Assembly: GCF_036492835.1 (NCBI RefSeq)
Contig: NZ_AP025314.1
Span: 434,001-498,000 of the forward strand
DNA: 64,000 nt
Direction of reading: 5' to 3'
DNA from: Fulvitalea axinellae
Lineage (GTDB): Bacteria > Bacteroidota > Bacteroidia > Cytophagales > Cyclobacteriaceae
Shown: piece after piece, positions 26,903-36,010 of the stretch
Layout: the number at the start of each line of letters is the position of its first letter
Numbering within the stretch: the stretch's first letter is position 1
Notes under the pieces: model-generated
Told to the model about the DNA's origin: nothing
What the model saw: the letters and a program-made list of their open reading frames with translations, nothing else
The model's database searches: none
Translations under genes and position numbers: made by a program

Positions 26903-27679
26903 ATGACAACAGTGAGTAAGGATGAGATAAAACCGGTTAAAAGTATCCTTGTTTCCCAGCCCAAACCAAAGACGGAAACGTCTCCCTATTATACTCTGGC
27001 CGATAAATACGGCTTGAAAGTGGACTTTAGGCCTTTCATTCAGATTGAGCCGGTAAGCGTAAAAGAGTTTCGTCAGCAGAAGATTGACGTGCTCAGCCAT
27101 ACGGCTGTTATCTTTACGAGCCGGAATGCCGTAGATCACTTTTTCGGTTTGTGCAAAGAGATGAAAATCGAAGTGCCGGCCGATATGAAATATTTTTGCA
27201 TTTCGGAACAAACCGCAAATTACTTACAGAAGTACATTGTTGTAAGAAAACGTAAGATTTTCACGGGGCAACGTACAGCTTTGGAGTTGATCGAGGTGTT
27301 GAAGAAACACAAAAAAGAGAAGTTCGTTTTCCCATGCTCGAATATCAGGAAGAATGATATTCCGGACTTTCTGGACAAGGGCGGTTACGAATTTTCGGAG
27401 GCTGTAATTTATCGTACCGTAGCCAGTGATTTGTCTGATCTGGCTGACGTAAACTACGATATTATAGCGTTTTTCAGCCCTTCTGGAATCAATTCCCTGA
27501 TGGTGAATTTCCCAGAGTTTTCACAAGAAGATACTCGTATCGCGGCCTTTGGCCCAACCACGGCAAAGGCTGTGCGCAATGCGGGTTTGGAGCTGGATAT
27601 TGAAGCGCCTTTACCTAATGCGCCATCTATGACTGGGGCGTTGGAGCTGTACATCAAAAAGGCTAATGGAATAAAATGA
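26903..27679 (+). CDS. hemD: Uroporphyrinogen-III synthase
   Basis: A 258-residue enzyme that closes hydroxymethylbilane to uroporphyrinogen III in heme synthesis. The family is poorly conserved, but the order is right: ILVSQPKPKTETSPYYTLADKYGLKVDFRPFIQI, VIFTSRNAVDHFF, FCISEQTANYLQKY, FVFPCSNIRKNDIPDFLDKGGYEFSEAVIYRTVA and IIAFFSPSGINSLMVNFPEF ... IAAFGPTTAKAVRNAGL. The YRT and SPSGI segments are typical. It is co-directional with the DUF4271 gene and followed by a terminator-like hairpin at 27686-27705. Confidence 0.92.
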   Translation: MTTVSKDEIKPVKSILVSQPKPKTETSPYYTLADKYGLKVDFRPFIQIEPVSVKEFRQQKIDVLSHTAVIFTSRNAVDHFFGLCKEMKIEVPADMKYFCISEQTANYLQKYIVVRKRKIFTGQRTALELIEVLKKHKKEKFVFPCSNIRKNDIPDFLDKGGYEFSEAVIYRTVASDLSDLADVNYDIIAFFSPSGINSLMVNFPEFSQEDTRIAAFGPTTAKAVRNAGLELDIEAPLPNAPSMTGALELYIKKANGIK

Positions 27680-27685
27680 TAAGCA

Positions 27686-27705
27686 GGGGCGCGTAATGGC
27701 GCCCC
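27686..27705 (+). terminator. Hairpin after hemD
   Basis: GGGGCGC (27686-27692), six-base loop, GCGCCCC (27699-27705). The T-rich run (TTTTTTTTT) begins about 14 bp later, so it is a probable but not ideal intrinsic terminator. Confidence 0.6.
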
Positions 27706-27756
27706 TCTTGTTACACGATTTTTTTTTGGCTGAATATGATCCTGTAAATATTTTGC

Positions 27757-27764
27757 TATATTTA
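27757..27764 (+). promoter_or_regulatory. -7-like box ahead of the PorP/SprF gene
   Basis: TATATTTA matches seven of eight positions of a TATATTTG-type -7 element and lies 24 bp before the start codon, leaving a short leader. No good -33 element was seen. Confidence 0.4.
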
Positions 27765-27788
27765 GGTCTTATACTACCTTGAGGTGTT

Positions 27789-28754
27789 ATGAGGCAAATC
27801 CGATTCATTATTTTTCTCGCCATGTGTTGTGTTTTGGCGGTGGGGGCAAAAGCCCAGCAGGGGCAGAGGTACGCACAATACATGTTCAATACCTTTGCGT
27901 ATAACCCGGCTTACGCAGGTGTCCCGGGCATGACTCAAATAGGCTTGCTCTATAGGTCAAACTGGACTGGTTACGATCCGTCCTTTGGCGATAACGCCAA
28001 CCTTAATACAAAGCTTTTCACGTTGAACTCCCCAATCTTAAGAGCGAACAGTGGCGCTGGCTTGACGGTAGTCAGTGATGTGATAGGTCCGTTGGTTTAC
28101 CTTCATGGTAATGTCGCCTACGCTTATCATCTGGGAATAGGTGAAAATAAATTGAGTTTTGGTATTCAAGCGGGATTTGTAAACCAGTCCCGAGACAACT
28201 CGGCGACCAGGGTTGTAGATGAGACGGACCCTCTTTTGGGTGTGTCGGAAAACCAGACAAGGCCGGATATGGCGGTAGGTATGTATTTTCAGGGACAGAG
28301 AATCTATGCCGGAGTGTCTTATAGCCACCTTCTGAAATCAGAGTTTAATTTTGGTAGCGACGATTTTACTAACCCCTTGGAGTCTGAAGTGACCTTTACC
28401 GGTGGGTATAACTTTACATACAATTACGATTTTGTTATTACGCCATCGTTTTTTGTGTTAACGGATTTTAAAGATTATACTTTTGATGTGTCAACCGTTG
28501 TAACTTACAAGAAACAAATATGGGGAGGTTTGTCGTACCGGGATTCAGACGCTATGTCCTTGTTGTTGGGCTATGGATTCCTGAAAGACAAATCGTTACG
28601 GTTTGGTTACGCTTTTGATTATGTTTTCTCAAATCAGGAAGCGAAATCTCCGACTTCTCATGAGTTTTCATTAAATTACACGTTGCCACTCTCCGGAAAA
28701 GCTAACAAAAAGATCATCCAGACGCCAAGGTATAAGCACTCGGAAAATTATTAG
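27789..28754 (+). CDS. PorP/SprF-like type IX secretion membrane protein
   Basis: A 321-residue outer-membrane protein. Residues 1-22 are a signal peptide (MRQIRFIIFLAMCCVLAVGAKAQ), and the mature part opens with QGQRYAQYMFNTFAYNPAYAGVPG, the hallmark of the PorP/SprF family. Alternating beta-strands with aromatic girdles fill the rest (IGLLYRSNWTGYDPSF, YAYHLGIGENKLSFGIQAGF, WGGLSYRDSDAMSLLLGY, RFGYAFDYVFSN). Family members link type IX substrates or cell-surface adhesins to the machinery. In gliding Bacteroidota such a gene commonly stands before gldK, as here (130-bp gap), which supports a role in this system. Confidence 0.92.
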   Translation: MRQIRFIIFLAMCCVLAVGAKAQQGQRYAQYMFNTFAYNPAYAGVPGMTQIGLLYRSNWTGYDPSFGDNANLNTKLFTLNSPILRANSGAGLTVVSDVIGPLVYLHGNVAYAYHLGIGENKLSFGIQAGFVNQSRDNSATRVVDETDPLLGVSENQTRPDMAVGMYFQGQRIYAGVSYSHLLKSEFNFGSDDFTNPLESEVTFTGGYNFTYNYDFVITPSFFVLTDFKDYTFDVSTVVTYKKQIWGGLSYRDSDAMSLLLGYGFLKDKSLRFGYAFDYVFSNQEAKSPTSHEFSLNYTLPLSGKANKKIIQTPRYKHSENY

Positions 28755-28884
28755 ATTTATACTTATTTTCACGGATAGAGTGGAGGCGCTTCGTCTTGTT
28801 AAAATTAATCAGTATTTTAGGCAAACTTTAAGCGACAAGGCGTTTCTAATTGATAACAACAGGTTTGAATAAAATTGCAGTGTT

Positions 28885-29919
28885 ATGATCAAGCGAATTT
28901 CCAACGTGGGGCTTCTATGCCTTTACGGGGTCGTGGCCCTGTTGCTCCAAGGCTGCGGGCTTTTCGGCGGCAGAGGTGAGGCGGACGACCAGGGAGAACT
29001 GATCGGTGTCCAGGGCAGGGAGGGGTGGTATCCTCTTACGCCTTATGGCATGGTTACGATCCCGGCGGGTACCTTTCACATGGGGCAAGCCGACGAGGAT
29101 GTGGCCTCGACCCAGAACAACTTCAACAAACAGGTAACGATCAGTGAGTTCTATATGGACGATTCTGAGATTACGAACAACGAGTATCGTCAGTTCGTGA
29201 ATGCGTTGCTTGAGGACTCGGTGAGTAACTTGGGCGAAGAGCTCATTTACAGTACTTATTATCCGGACACTACCGTTTGGATGAGGGATTTCTCTCACCA
29301 CTTGGGAGATCCAATGTTGGCTTACTACTATTCACACCCCGCATACGACGATTATCCGGTGGTGGGTGTAAACTGGGAAGCCGCAAGGTACTTTTCAAAA
29401 TGGAGAACTAACCACCTGAACGAATATCGTGCGGGGCAAGGAGAGTTCAACATGCCGGCATTCCGCTTGCCGTCTGAGGCTGAGTGGGAATATGCTGCCC
29501 GTGGTGGACGTGACATGGCCAAGTATCCTTGGGGTGGTCCGTATATCACGACCACAAGAGGTTGTTTGATGGCTAACTTCAAGCCAGGCCGAGGCAACTA
29601 CTACAATGACGGATACGCTTACACTTCCCCTGCGTATCAATTCTACCCTAACCAATACGGCTTATACGATATGGCCGGAAACGTGGCGGAGTGGTGCGAA
29701 GACGCCTATAACCCGGCTGCGGTACCATTGGTTTGGGACCTTAACCCTACTTATTTTGACGAGAGCGAGCCACGCAAAGTGGTTAGGGGTGGGTCATGGA
29801 AAGATATTTCCTATTACCTGCAGACTGGAACCCGTACCTATGAGCATAAGGACTCGACTAGGTCTTATGTCGGTTTCCGTTGCGTAATGGACTATCTGGG
29901 CAGATCCGGAGCGTTCTAG
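28885..29919 (+). CDS. gldK: Gliding/type IX secretion lipoprotein GldK
   Basis: A 344-residue outer-membrane lipoprotein forming the periplasmic ring of the type IX secretion system with GldN. The signal peptide ends at the lipobox LLLQGC (Cys24). The mature protein has the formylglycine-generating-enzyme-like fold: MVTIPAGTFHMGQADED, FYMDDSEITNNEYRQFVNALL, YPVVGVNWEAARYFSKWR, FRLPSEAEWEYAARGG, YPWGGPY, GLYDMAGNVAEWCEDAYN and VVRGGSWKD ... VGFRCVMDY. The domain has no sulfatase-activating role in this family. First gene of gldKLMN; gaps to the following genes are 35-43 bp. Confidence 0.97.
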   Translation: MIKRISNVGLLCLYGVVALLLQGCGLFGGRGEADDQGELIGVQGREGWYPLTPYGMVTIPAGTFHMGQADEDVASTQNNFNKQVTISEFYMDDSEITNNEYRQFVNALLEDSVSNLGEELIYSTYYPDTTVWMRDFSHHLGDPMLAYYYSHPAYDDYPVVGVNWEAARYFSKWRTNHLNEYRAGQGEFNMPAFRLPSEAEWEYAARGGRDMAKYPWGGPYITTTRGCLMANFKPGRGNYYNDGYAYTSPAYQFYPNQYGLYDMAGNVAEWCEDAYNPAAVPLVWDLNPTYFDESEPRKVVRGGSWKDISYYLQTGTRTYEHKDSTRSYVGFRCVMDYLGRSGAF

Positions 29920-29962
29920 TACAATCTTTAAAACAGAAAATGTCATAAAAATCGATACGAAA

Positions 29963-30862
29963 ATGAGCAAGAAAAAAGGTGGAGCAGTTACGTTCTTTTA
30001 CGAGAGAATTGCGCCGGTAGCGACAGGTCTTGGAGCTGCGGTGGTTATCCTTGGCGCATTGGCCAAACTTCAGCACTGGGGTATAGCGTCATTACTTTTG
30101 AATGTTGGTATGGGAGCTGAAGCCTTTCTGTTTGTAATGTTTGCTTTTCAGCCTATACATAGAGATCCGGATTGGTCATTGGTTTATCCCGAATTAGATC
30201 CGGAAAGTGGATCCAGGCCTGCACCACGCAAAAAGAATGCGGGGTCGTCTACTTCGCAGAAGCTTGACAACATGCTTGAGAAGAACCGCATTGGTGACGA
30301 TTTGGTTCAGAGTCTCGGAAATGGAATCAAGAATTTGGCTACTTCCGTAAATAAAATGTCTTCTGTAGGTGACGCTTTTGGTGCCACTCAGGCTTACTCG
30401 GAAAATGTTAAGCGCGCCACTGCTTCATTGTCTGAAATGAACAAGGCTTATTCGGGTACAGTGTCTTCGATGACAAACGCTGCCAACGCCTCGCAAAAAG
30501 TGATTGCGGACATGACGCACACTACAAGAGACGTAATGGGACGTTTGGCTCAGGCTTCAAAATCAGCTGCGGACAACCTGTCTTCGACTTCTAACGATGC
30601 GAACGAATACCAGAACCAGCTTCGTGCGGTTACAAAAAATCTCGGCGCTTTGAATACTGTTTACCAAATGGAATTGAAAGATTCTAGCGGTCACCTCAAG
30701 GCAATGAATAACTTCTATGGAAACATGGCCAAAGCGATGGACAACATGTCTTCGGCTGCTAACGAAAGCCAGCACTTCCAGCAGGAGATTAACAAGCTTA
30801 CCAGCAACCTCGCTTCTCTGAACAAGGTTTACGGTAGCATGCTGACCGCAATGAAAGGTTGA
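29963..30862 (+). CDS. gldL: Gliding/type IX motor protein GldL
   Basis: A 299-residue inner-membrane protein that with GldM forms the proton-driven motor of the type IX system. Two membrane helices lie in the first 75 residues (VATGLGAAVVILGALAKLQHW and GIASLLLNVGMGAEAFLFVMFAF), the second holding the conserved Glu within MGAEAF that is thought to take part in proton use. A cytoplasmic part of about 220 residues follows, mostly helical with repeated SSAANESQ/NLASLNKVYGSMLTAMKG-type segments. It is longer than the 215-230 residues usual for GldL. Confidence 0.96.
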   Translation: MSKKKGGAVTFFYERIAPVATGLGAAVVILGALAKLQHWGIASLLLNVGMGAEAFLFVMFAFQPIHRDPDWSLVYPELDPESGSRPAPRKKNAGSSTSQKLDNMLEKNRIGDDLVQSLGNGIKNLATSVNKMSSVGDAFGATQAYSENVKRATASLSEMNKAYSGTVSSMTNAANASQKVIADMTHTTRDVMGRLAQASKSAADNLSSTSNDANEYQNQLRAVTKNLGALNTVYQMELKDSSGHLKAMNNFYGNMAKAMDNMSSAANESQHFQQEINKLTSNLASLNKVYGSMLTAMKG

Positions 30863-30897
30863 TAATTATTTTCTTAACGAAATTTATTTTCTAAGAT

Positions 30898-32535
30898 ATG
30901 GCAGGAGGAAAGGAAACTCCACGTCAGAAACTTATCAACCTCATGTATTTGGTCCTGTTGGCCATGCTTGCGCTTAATGTAAGTAGTGGCGTACTGGATA
31001 AGTTCTGGACCATTAATAAGAGCTTGGAAAAGTCTGTCGAGGATACAAACGACAAAAATACAAGTACAGTAAAGGGAATACAGGCCTCCGTTGATGAAAT
31101 GGGAGGTAGTGATGGGAAGTACGGCCCAATTTTGACGAAGGCCCAGAATATTCGAAAAATCACTGAAAAAGCTCTTGGAGATATTGAAGCCTTCAAAAAG
31201 AAGTTGACTGTTGAATCAGGAGGCAATGATGAAGGTGGAGAAAAACCCAAGGGCCTGAAGGATGAGAATTCTGTAGCCAATTTGATGGTGAAAAAGAAGG
31301 AAGGCCTTAAGGTTCAGCAAACTATTAACGACTACACGGCAACGTTGCAGAAACATGTGCCTAAGGTGAAGTTTGCAAAACTGGCTTTGGATCCAAATGA
31401 GGATGCAGCCTTGCAAAATGATAAGGAGCAACGGAATAAGAGCTTCAGTATATACCACTTCTCTCAGACTCCTCTTGTCGCTGCTTTGGCTACATTGTCG
31501 GATTTTCAATCAAAAATGATAGCTCAAGAAGCGCAAGCTTTAGAGCACTTGGCAAAGCAAGTGGGCGCTAAGGACTATAAGTTTGAAACCATTGTTTTGA
31601 AAGCTATTCCAGAATCGAAGGTTGTAGCTGCCGGAACGAAGTATACAGCCAAATTATTTTTGGCTGCGCAATCTTCAAACGTAACTCCTCAGATGTTCCA
31701 TAACGGAAAGGCTCTTCCGGTTGATGCAAACGGTGTAGCAACTGTTGAGTTTACAGCCTCGGCGAAAAATTATGATAAGGAAGGTCGTAGCAAACAAACT
31801 TATACAGCATCAGCAAAAATGGAAGGAGCTGGAGGTAGCGGTGATATACAGCCGATTGTTGAGGAGTTTATCGTAGCTAAACCAGTTATTCAGATCCAGT
31901 CAGCGGCGGTACAAGCCTTGTACTTCAACTGTGGTAACGAAATGAATATTCAGGTTCCTGCATTGGGCACAAACTACAACCCTTCTTTCAGAACTTCGGG
32001 CGCTAGTAACTACCCGATGGCCAAGAAAGGTTTTGTGACTATCGTACCTAACGGAAGCTCGAAAAAGGTGGGAGTGACTGTTTCAAGTAACGGATACACT
32101 ATCGGAACAGAGACTTTCGGCGTTCGTAAGATTCCAACTCCAGACGTAACGGCTTATTATAGAAACAAGCCGATTGACGGAAAGAAAGGACTTTCGAAAG
32201 CCCCAAGGTCGTTTGAAGTAAGACCTATTCCGGACCAAAGTTTCTTGGAGTTTTTGCCAAAAGACGCCCGTTACCGCATAGCGGAGTGCGAGGTGGTTTT
32301 GGTAAGAAACAACAAAGCTAAAGGCCGGGCTATTAGGGTTAAGTTGAGTGGCTCTGATATCCAGAAAGATTTTAACAAAGGCACAAAAATTAATCTCGGC
32401 AACATGGCGAGAGAGGCTCGTGCTGGAGACCGTATCTTGGTGGATGTGAAAAGGGTTGTTCGTGTTAACTTCAAGGGCAACGTAGAAGACGTAAAGCTTA
32501 CGAGCACTTATATCAATATCCCGATAGGAGGATAA
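30898..32535 (+). CDS. gldM: Gliding/type IX motor protein GldM
   Basis: A 545-residue protein with one N-terminal membrane helix (KLINLMYLVLLAMLALNVSSGVLDKFW) and a long periplasmic region that transmits motion from GldL to the GldK/GldN ring. After a helical first domain (residues 30-220) come beta-rich domains, including AVQALYFNCGNEMNIQVPALGTNYNPSF and the C-terminal FEVRPIPDQSFLEFLPKDARYRIAECEVVLVRNN. MAGGKETPRQKLINLMYLVLLAMLALNVS is nearly invariant in the family. Between gldL (35 bp) and gldN (35 bp) in the operon. Length is slightly above the usual 510-530. Confidence 0.97.
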   Translation: MAGGKETPRQKLINLMYLVLLAMLALNVSSGVLDKFWTINKSLEKSVEDTNDKNTSTVKGIQASVDEMGGSDGKYGPILTKAQNIRKITEKALGDIEAFKKKLTVESGGNDEGGEKPKGLKDENSVANLMVKKKEGLKVQQTINDYTATLQKHVPKVKFAKLALDPNEDAALQNDKEQRNKSFSIYHFSQTPLVAALATLSDFQSKMIAQEAQALEHLAKQVGAKDYKFETIVLKAIPESKVVAAGTKYTAKLFLAAQSSNVTPQMFHNGKALPVDANGVATVEFTASAKNYDKEGRSKQTYTASAKMEGAGGSGDIQPIVEEFIVAKPVIQIQSAAVQALYFNCGNEMNIQVPALGTNYNPSFRTSGASNYPMAKKGFVTIVPNGSSKKVGVTVSSNGYTIGTETFGVRKIPTPDVTAYYRNKPIDGKKGLSKAPRSFEVRPIPDQSFLEFLPKDARYRIAECEVVLVRNNKAKGRAIRVKLSGSDIQKDFNKGTKINLGNMAREARAGDRILVDVKRVVRVNFKGNVEDVKLTSTYINIPIGG

Positions 32536-32570
32536 TAGGAAGAACTTAAGCAGCGTAAAATAATTGTGTT

Positions 32571-33332
32571 ATGAGATCTTATAAGTTTATATGGGGTTTA
32601 GCAACGGTTTTGCTGTTGCTTTCAGGCTCTGGCGCTTTTGCGCAGGAGGAAAATGATGCCTATAACCCAAACTCGGTTTATCCGATTAGTAAGCACGATC
32701 AGCTTTACAACAAGCGGATCTGGCGCAGGATGGATCTCCGTGAGAAAATCAATCAACCGTTCTTCTCGAAGAATAAGGAGATTACAAAATTCTTGATGGA
32801 CAGAGTAAAGGACGGAAGTCTCGTTCCTTACTATTCAGATTCATTGGACGCGGAAATGAGTCAGGTTGATTTCCAAAAAAGAATCACTCAAAAGGGAACG
32901 GAAAATGAGTTCTACCCTGACGAGTTCACGGTTCTTGAAATTGTAGAGGACTTGATCTTTGACAAAAAGCGTTCGCGTCAGTATTTTGATGTGCAGGTGA
33001 TAGGAATGTGGCAATTGGCCAGTGTCGTTGACGACCCTGAGTTGAGACCGTATGACACGCCTATCGCTTATTTCCGCTACAAGGATTTGGAAAAACTCTT
33101 CCGCGATAATCCAGAGGACGCAATGTGGTATAACCGCAATAACGCGGCGGGCCATTTGAATTTCGCCGACGCTATTTTGCTGAGGTTGTTCCACGCTAGG
33201 ATCACTAAAGTTGATAATCCTGATAACTTGGAAATCGAGGATATCGCACCGAATCCACAACAAGCCTTGTTTGCTAGCCAAGAGGCCGAGTACAAACTTA
33301 TGGAGATGGAGCACGACCTTTGGGAGTATTAA
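32571..33332 (+). CDS. gldN: Gliding/type IX ring protein GldN
   Basis: A 253-residue periplasmic protein that forms the ring with GldK. A signal peptide covers residues 1-24 (WGLATVLLLLSGSGAFAQ). The mature domain shows RIWRRMDLREKINQPFFSKNKEITKFLMDRVKDG, FTVLEIVEDLIFDKKRSRQYFDVQVIGMWQ, YFRYKDLEKLF and NFADAILLRLFHARITKVDNPDNLEIEDI, all characteristic of GldN/PorN. Last gene of gldKLMN; a two-way terminator follows at 33353-33386. Confidence 0.96.
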   Translation: MRSYKFIWGLATVLLLLSGSGAFAQEENDAYNPNSVYPISKHDQLYNKRIWRRMDLREKINQPFFSKNKEITKFLMDRVKDGSLVPYYSDSLDAEMSQVDFQKRITQKGTENEFYPDEFTVLEIVEDLIFDKKRSRQYFDVQVIGMWQLASVVDDPELRPYDTPIAYFRYKDLEKLFRDNPEDAMWYNRNNAAGHLNFADAILLRLFHARITKVDNPDNLEIEDIAPNPQQALFASQEAEYKLMEMEHDLWEY

Positions 33333-33352
33333 TACTCCTTGGATGATAAAAG

Positions 33353-33386
33353 AAAAGGGTGGTACCGTTACGGTATCGCCCTTTTT
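33353..33386. terminator. Two-way terminator between gldN and icd
   Basis: AAAAGGG (33353-33359) pairs with CCCTTTT (33379-33385), with TACCG/CGGTA continuing the stem inward. T residues follow on the plus strand and a T-rich run on the minus strand, so it serves both convergent genes. Confidence 0.8.
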
Positions 33387-33404
33387 CATTGTGGGAAACT
33401 TTGC

Positions 33405-34841
33405 TTATTCTCCTTGCGCAAGAGAGTAAGCTCTGGTTCCGTCAAATTCGTAAAGGTTTTCTGTTTTGATAAAATCCAGGCCAGCGTCGCTAAGTTGCTC
33501 AAGCAATGCGGTGATGTCTTTATGGCTGAACTCATCTTTTGTGAAACGTAGACGCCAATGGTCGGCCACGGAAGTTTCCGGGTTGCCATTCGGATAGACG
33601 ATTACGCCGCGGCTCGTGATGTTTTTCAGTTTGACAGAGCCTGTTTCTATCGCGTTTACTTTTTCGCCAAGCTCGTCGGCCGATGAGCCGTCCCAATCTA
33701 CGAAAACGTCGACGCCAACCAGTTTTTTAGTGGGTTTTGCCGGAGCGGTTTCTTCCCTTTTTGGGAATGCGGTCTCAGACGTTTCATAAGATACCGGCTT
33801 GAGATGTGTAGGCTTTTGTCCAAGGCGTTCGATAACGGCTTCGGCGAATTCCTGAGTCCCTACCTTGCGGGCGCTGGTTTGCGCATTGTAGATGTCTCCA
33901 GTATGTATTCCGTCCTCAATAGTTTTGAGCCAAGCGTTTTGGATGCGAGCGGCCACTTTCCCTTGTCCGATATGCACAAGCATCATGATGGCGCCGTTCA
34001 GAAGTCCTGAAGGGTTGGCGATGCCTTTTCCTGCGATATCAGGAGCTGAACCGTGGATAGCTTCGAACATAGCGTAATTACGACCGACATTCGAAGAGCC
34101 GCCGAGTCCGACAGAGCCGGTGATTTGGGCCGCAATATCTGAAATGATGTCACCGTAAAGGTTCAGCGTTACGATTACGTCAAACATCTCGGGTCTGTCA
34201 GCGATCATTGCCGATCCGATATCGATAATCATATGATCCTGCTCGATCTCCGGATACTCTTTTCCGATTTCTTTGAAAAGCTTATGGAACATGCCGTCGG
34301 CCTGTTTCATAATGTTATCCTTGGTCATGCAGGTTACCTTCTTGCGCCCGTAAGCTCTGGCGTAGTCAAAGGCGTAACGAATAATCCGTTCCGATCCCGG
34401 ACGCGAGATCAGCTTGATCGATTGCACCACGTCGGCGCTTTGTTGGTATTCGATTCCGGCGTAAAGGTCCTCTTCGTTCTCGCGAACGATGACCATATCC
34501 GTGGACGGATGATGAGTGTTTACGAAAGGATGGTAAGCTCGGCATGGCCTGACGTTCGAATAAAGGCCGAGCGTTTTGCGAGTGGTGACGTTAAGACTTT
34601 TGAATCCACCGCCTTGAGGGGTGGTGATCGGCGCTTTCAGGAACACTTTCGTCTCCTTGAGCGAATCCCAAGCCTTGGGCTCAATGCCGGTGGAGATTCC
34701 TTTGGTGTAGACTTTTTCACCGATTTCGATTACGTCAGTTTCAATTTCCGCGTTTGCGGCCTTGAGAATGGAAAGCGTGGCTTCCATGATTTCCGGACCG
34801 ATTCCGTCACCATATGCGACGGTTACTTTGGTTTTAGCCAT
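33405..34841 (-). CDS. icd: Isocitrate dehydrogenase (478-residue type with C-terminal extension)
   Basis: A citric-acid-cycle enzyme oxidising isocitrate to 2-oxoglutarate. The beta-decarboxylating dehydrogenase core covers residues 1-335: VTVAYGDGIGPEIMEATLSIL, FLKAPITTPQGGGFKSLNVTTRKTLGLYSNVRP, IVRENEEDLYAGIEY, FDVIVTLNLYGDIISDIAAQITGSVGLGGSSNVG and AMFEAIHGSAPDIAGKGIANP. A C-terminal domain of about 130 residues (LVGVDVFVDWDGSSADELGEKV to GTRAYSLAQGE) is present, as in Thermus and Rickettsia type enzymes. Cofactor preference was not determined. It is monocistronic and convergent with gldN. Its 300-bp upstream region, shared with the enoyl-CoA hydratase promoter, has no other gene. Confidence 0.93.
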   Translation of the reverse strand: MAKTKVTVAYGDGIGPEIMEATLSILKAANAEIETDVIEIGEKVYTKGISTGIEPKAWDSLKETKVFLKAPITTPQGGGFKSLNVTTRKTLGLYSNVRPCRAYHPFVNTHHPSTDMVIVRENEEDLYAGIEYQQSADVVQSIKLISRPGSERIIRYAFDYARAYGRKKVTCMTKDNIMKQADGMFHKLFKEIGKEYPEIEQDHMIIDIGSAMIADRPEMFDVIVTLNLYGDIISDIAAQITGSVGLGGSSNVGRNYAMFEAIHGSAPDIAGKGIANPSGLLNGAIMMLVHIGQGKVAARIQNAWLKTIEDGIHTGDIYNAQTSARKVGTQEFAEAVIERLGQKPTHLKPVSYETSETAFPKREETAPAKPTKKLVGVDVFVDWDGSSADELGEKVNAIETGSVKLKNITSRGVIVYPNGNPETSVADHWRLRFTKDEFSHKDITALLEQLSDAGLDFIKTENLYEFDGTRAYSLAQGE

Positions 34842-35142
34842 TGAATGCGGGTTTAGGAGTTAAATTTAGGCGTTTCTTGTTGTTATGGCTAATTTAGTAA
34901 AATCGCTTTAATGTGTTAATGCTTTGAATCGTTTATAGTAAACGAAGACTATTTAAAAAATCGATAGCCTCACGAAAGAAAAGGATGACCGGTGCGTTTA
35001 GAGTGAGTTGTTCCTGTTAGGAGGGCTCTGAGTGACGGTTTTTGGCGTTTAAATTGTTGCCCTATAAAGGTTTCCGGATTTAGGGACTTTTGGCCCCTTC
35101 GGGAGATTGAAAAACAAATGCCTAATAATTAGTGGGGCTTTT

Positions 35143-35172
35143 TTGTGATTGTTGCCCCAAAATGTATATTTG
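35143..35172 (+). promoter_or_regulatory. Promoter of the enoyl-CoA hydratase gene (-33/-7)
   Basis: TTG (35143-35145, end of a TTTTTTG run), a 19-bp spacer and TATATTTG (35165-35172): a full match to the Bacteroidota sigma-70 pattern. Transcription would start near 35179, which rules out a start codon at 35145 and supports the ATG at 35202. Confidence 0.75.
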
Positions 35173-35201
35173 ATATTGAATCATTTCGCAGATTGACAAA
35201 G

Positions 35202-35987
35202 ATGGCTGAATCTGGGTGCATAAAAATCGATACCAGTAACCAAATCATGACGATCGCTTTTGACCGTCAGGATAAGCTGAACGCCTTGAGCGTTTCGGTT
35301 CTGGATGTTCTTAGGGAAAGAATCGAGGAAGTTTACGACGATAATGATATCAAAGGCGTCATTATTACCGGTGAGGGCAGTAAAGCGTTCTCTTCGGGCG
35401 TGGACATCGACGAGATTTCGACTTTGAACGAGTTGAACGCGCGGAAATTTTCCGAAAAAGGGCAGGAGATCATGAATTTGATCGAAAACTGCCACAAGCC
35501 TGTCATTGCGGCGATTGACGGATATGCGTCGGGAGCCGGGTGCGAGCTGGCTATGTGTTGCCATCTGAGAGTGGCCACGGAGCATTCTAAATTTGGTTTT
35601 CCGGAAGCGAATGTGGGGATCATTCCCGGGTTCGGAGGTACGCAACGCCTTCCTAGGTTGGTAGGAAAAGGCAAAGCCTTGGAATTGTTGCTTACGGGAG
35701 ATTATATCTCGGCGCAGGAAGCTAAAATCACAGGTTTGGTGAATTATCTGGTCAGCGACAGAGAGGAGCTTTTATTTAAGTGCAAGAACGTGCTTGACAA
35801 AGTTATCGCAAAAGCCCCTTTGGCCATCGGTATGCTGATCAATTGCGTTAACGCTTCTTTCGGGAATCAGGAAGGCGGTTATCAGACCGAAGCGAACAGT
35901 TTCTCGAATTGTAGTAAAAGTCAGGACTTTAAGGAAGGAATTACGGCATTCGTGGATAAGCGAGAGCCGAATTTCATCGGAGAATAA
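35202..35987 (+). CDS. Enoyl-CoA hydratase/isomerase family protein
   Basis: A 261-residue crotonase-fold enzyme acting on acyl-CoA thioesters. FDRQDKLNALSVSVLDVLRERIEEV, VIITGEGSKAFSSGVDIDEI (oxyanion hole), PVIAAIDGYASGAGCELAMCCHLRVATEHSKFGFPEANVGIIPGFGGTQRLPRLVGKGKALELLLTGDYISAQEA contains both catalytic Glu positions (ELAMCC and FPEANVG). It is most like 3-hydroxybutyryl/short-chain enoyl-CoA hydratases; the exact substrate cannot be read. The ATG at 35202 is chosen because the promoter at 35143-35172 overlaps the longer frame. It stands alone, with a strong terminator after it. Confidence 0.9.
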   Translation: MAESGCIKIDTSNQIMTIAFDRQDKLNALSVSVLDVLRERIEEVYDDNDIKGVIITGEGSKAFSSGVDIDEISTLNELNARKFSEKGQEIMNLIENCHKPVIAAIDGYASGAGCELAMCCHLRVATEHSKFGFPEANVGIIPGFGGTQRLPRLVGKGKALELLLTGDYISAQEAKITGLVNYLVSDREELLFKCKNVLDKVIAKAPLAIGMLINCVNASFGNQEGGYQTEANSFSNCSKSQDFKEGITAFVDKREPNFIGE

Positions 35988-36010
35988 TATTCAATACATA
36001 GGGTTTTAAG

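Noticed and set aside
35145..35201. Extra 19 N-terminal residues on the enoyl-CoA hydratase
   Set aside because: They coincide with a full -33/-7 promoter and are not part of the crotonase fold.
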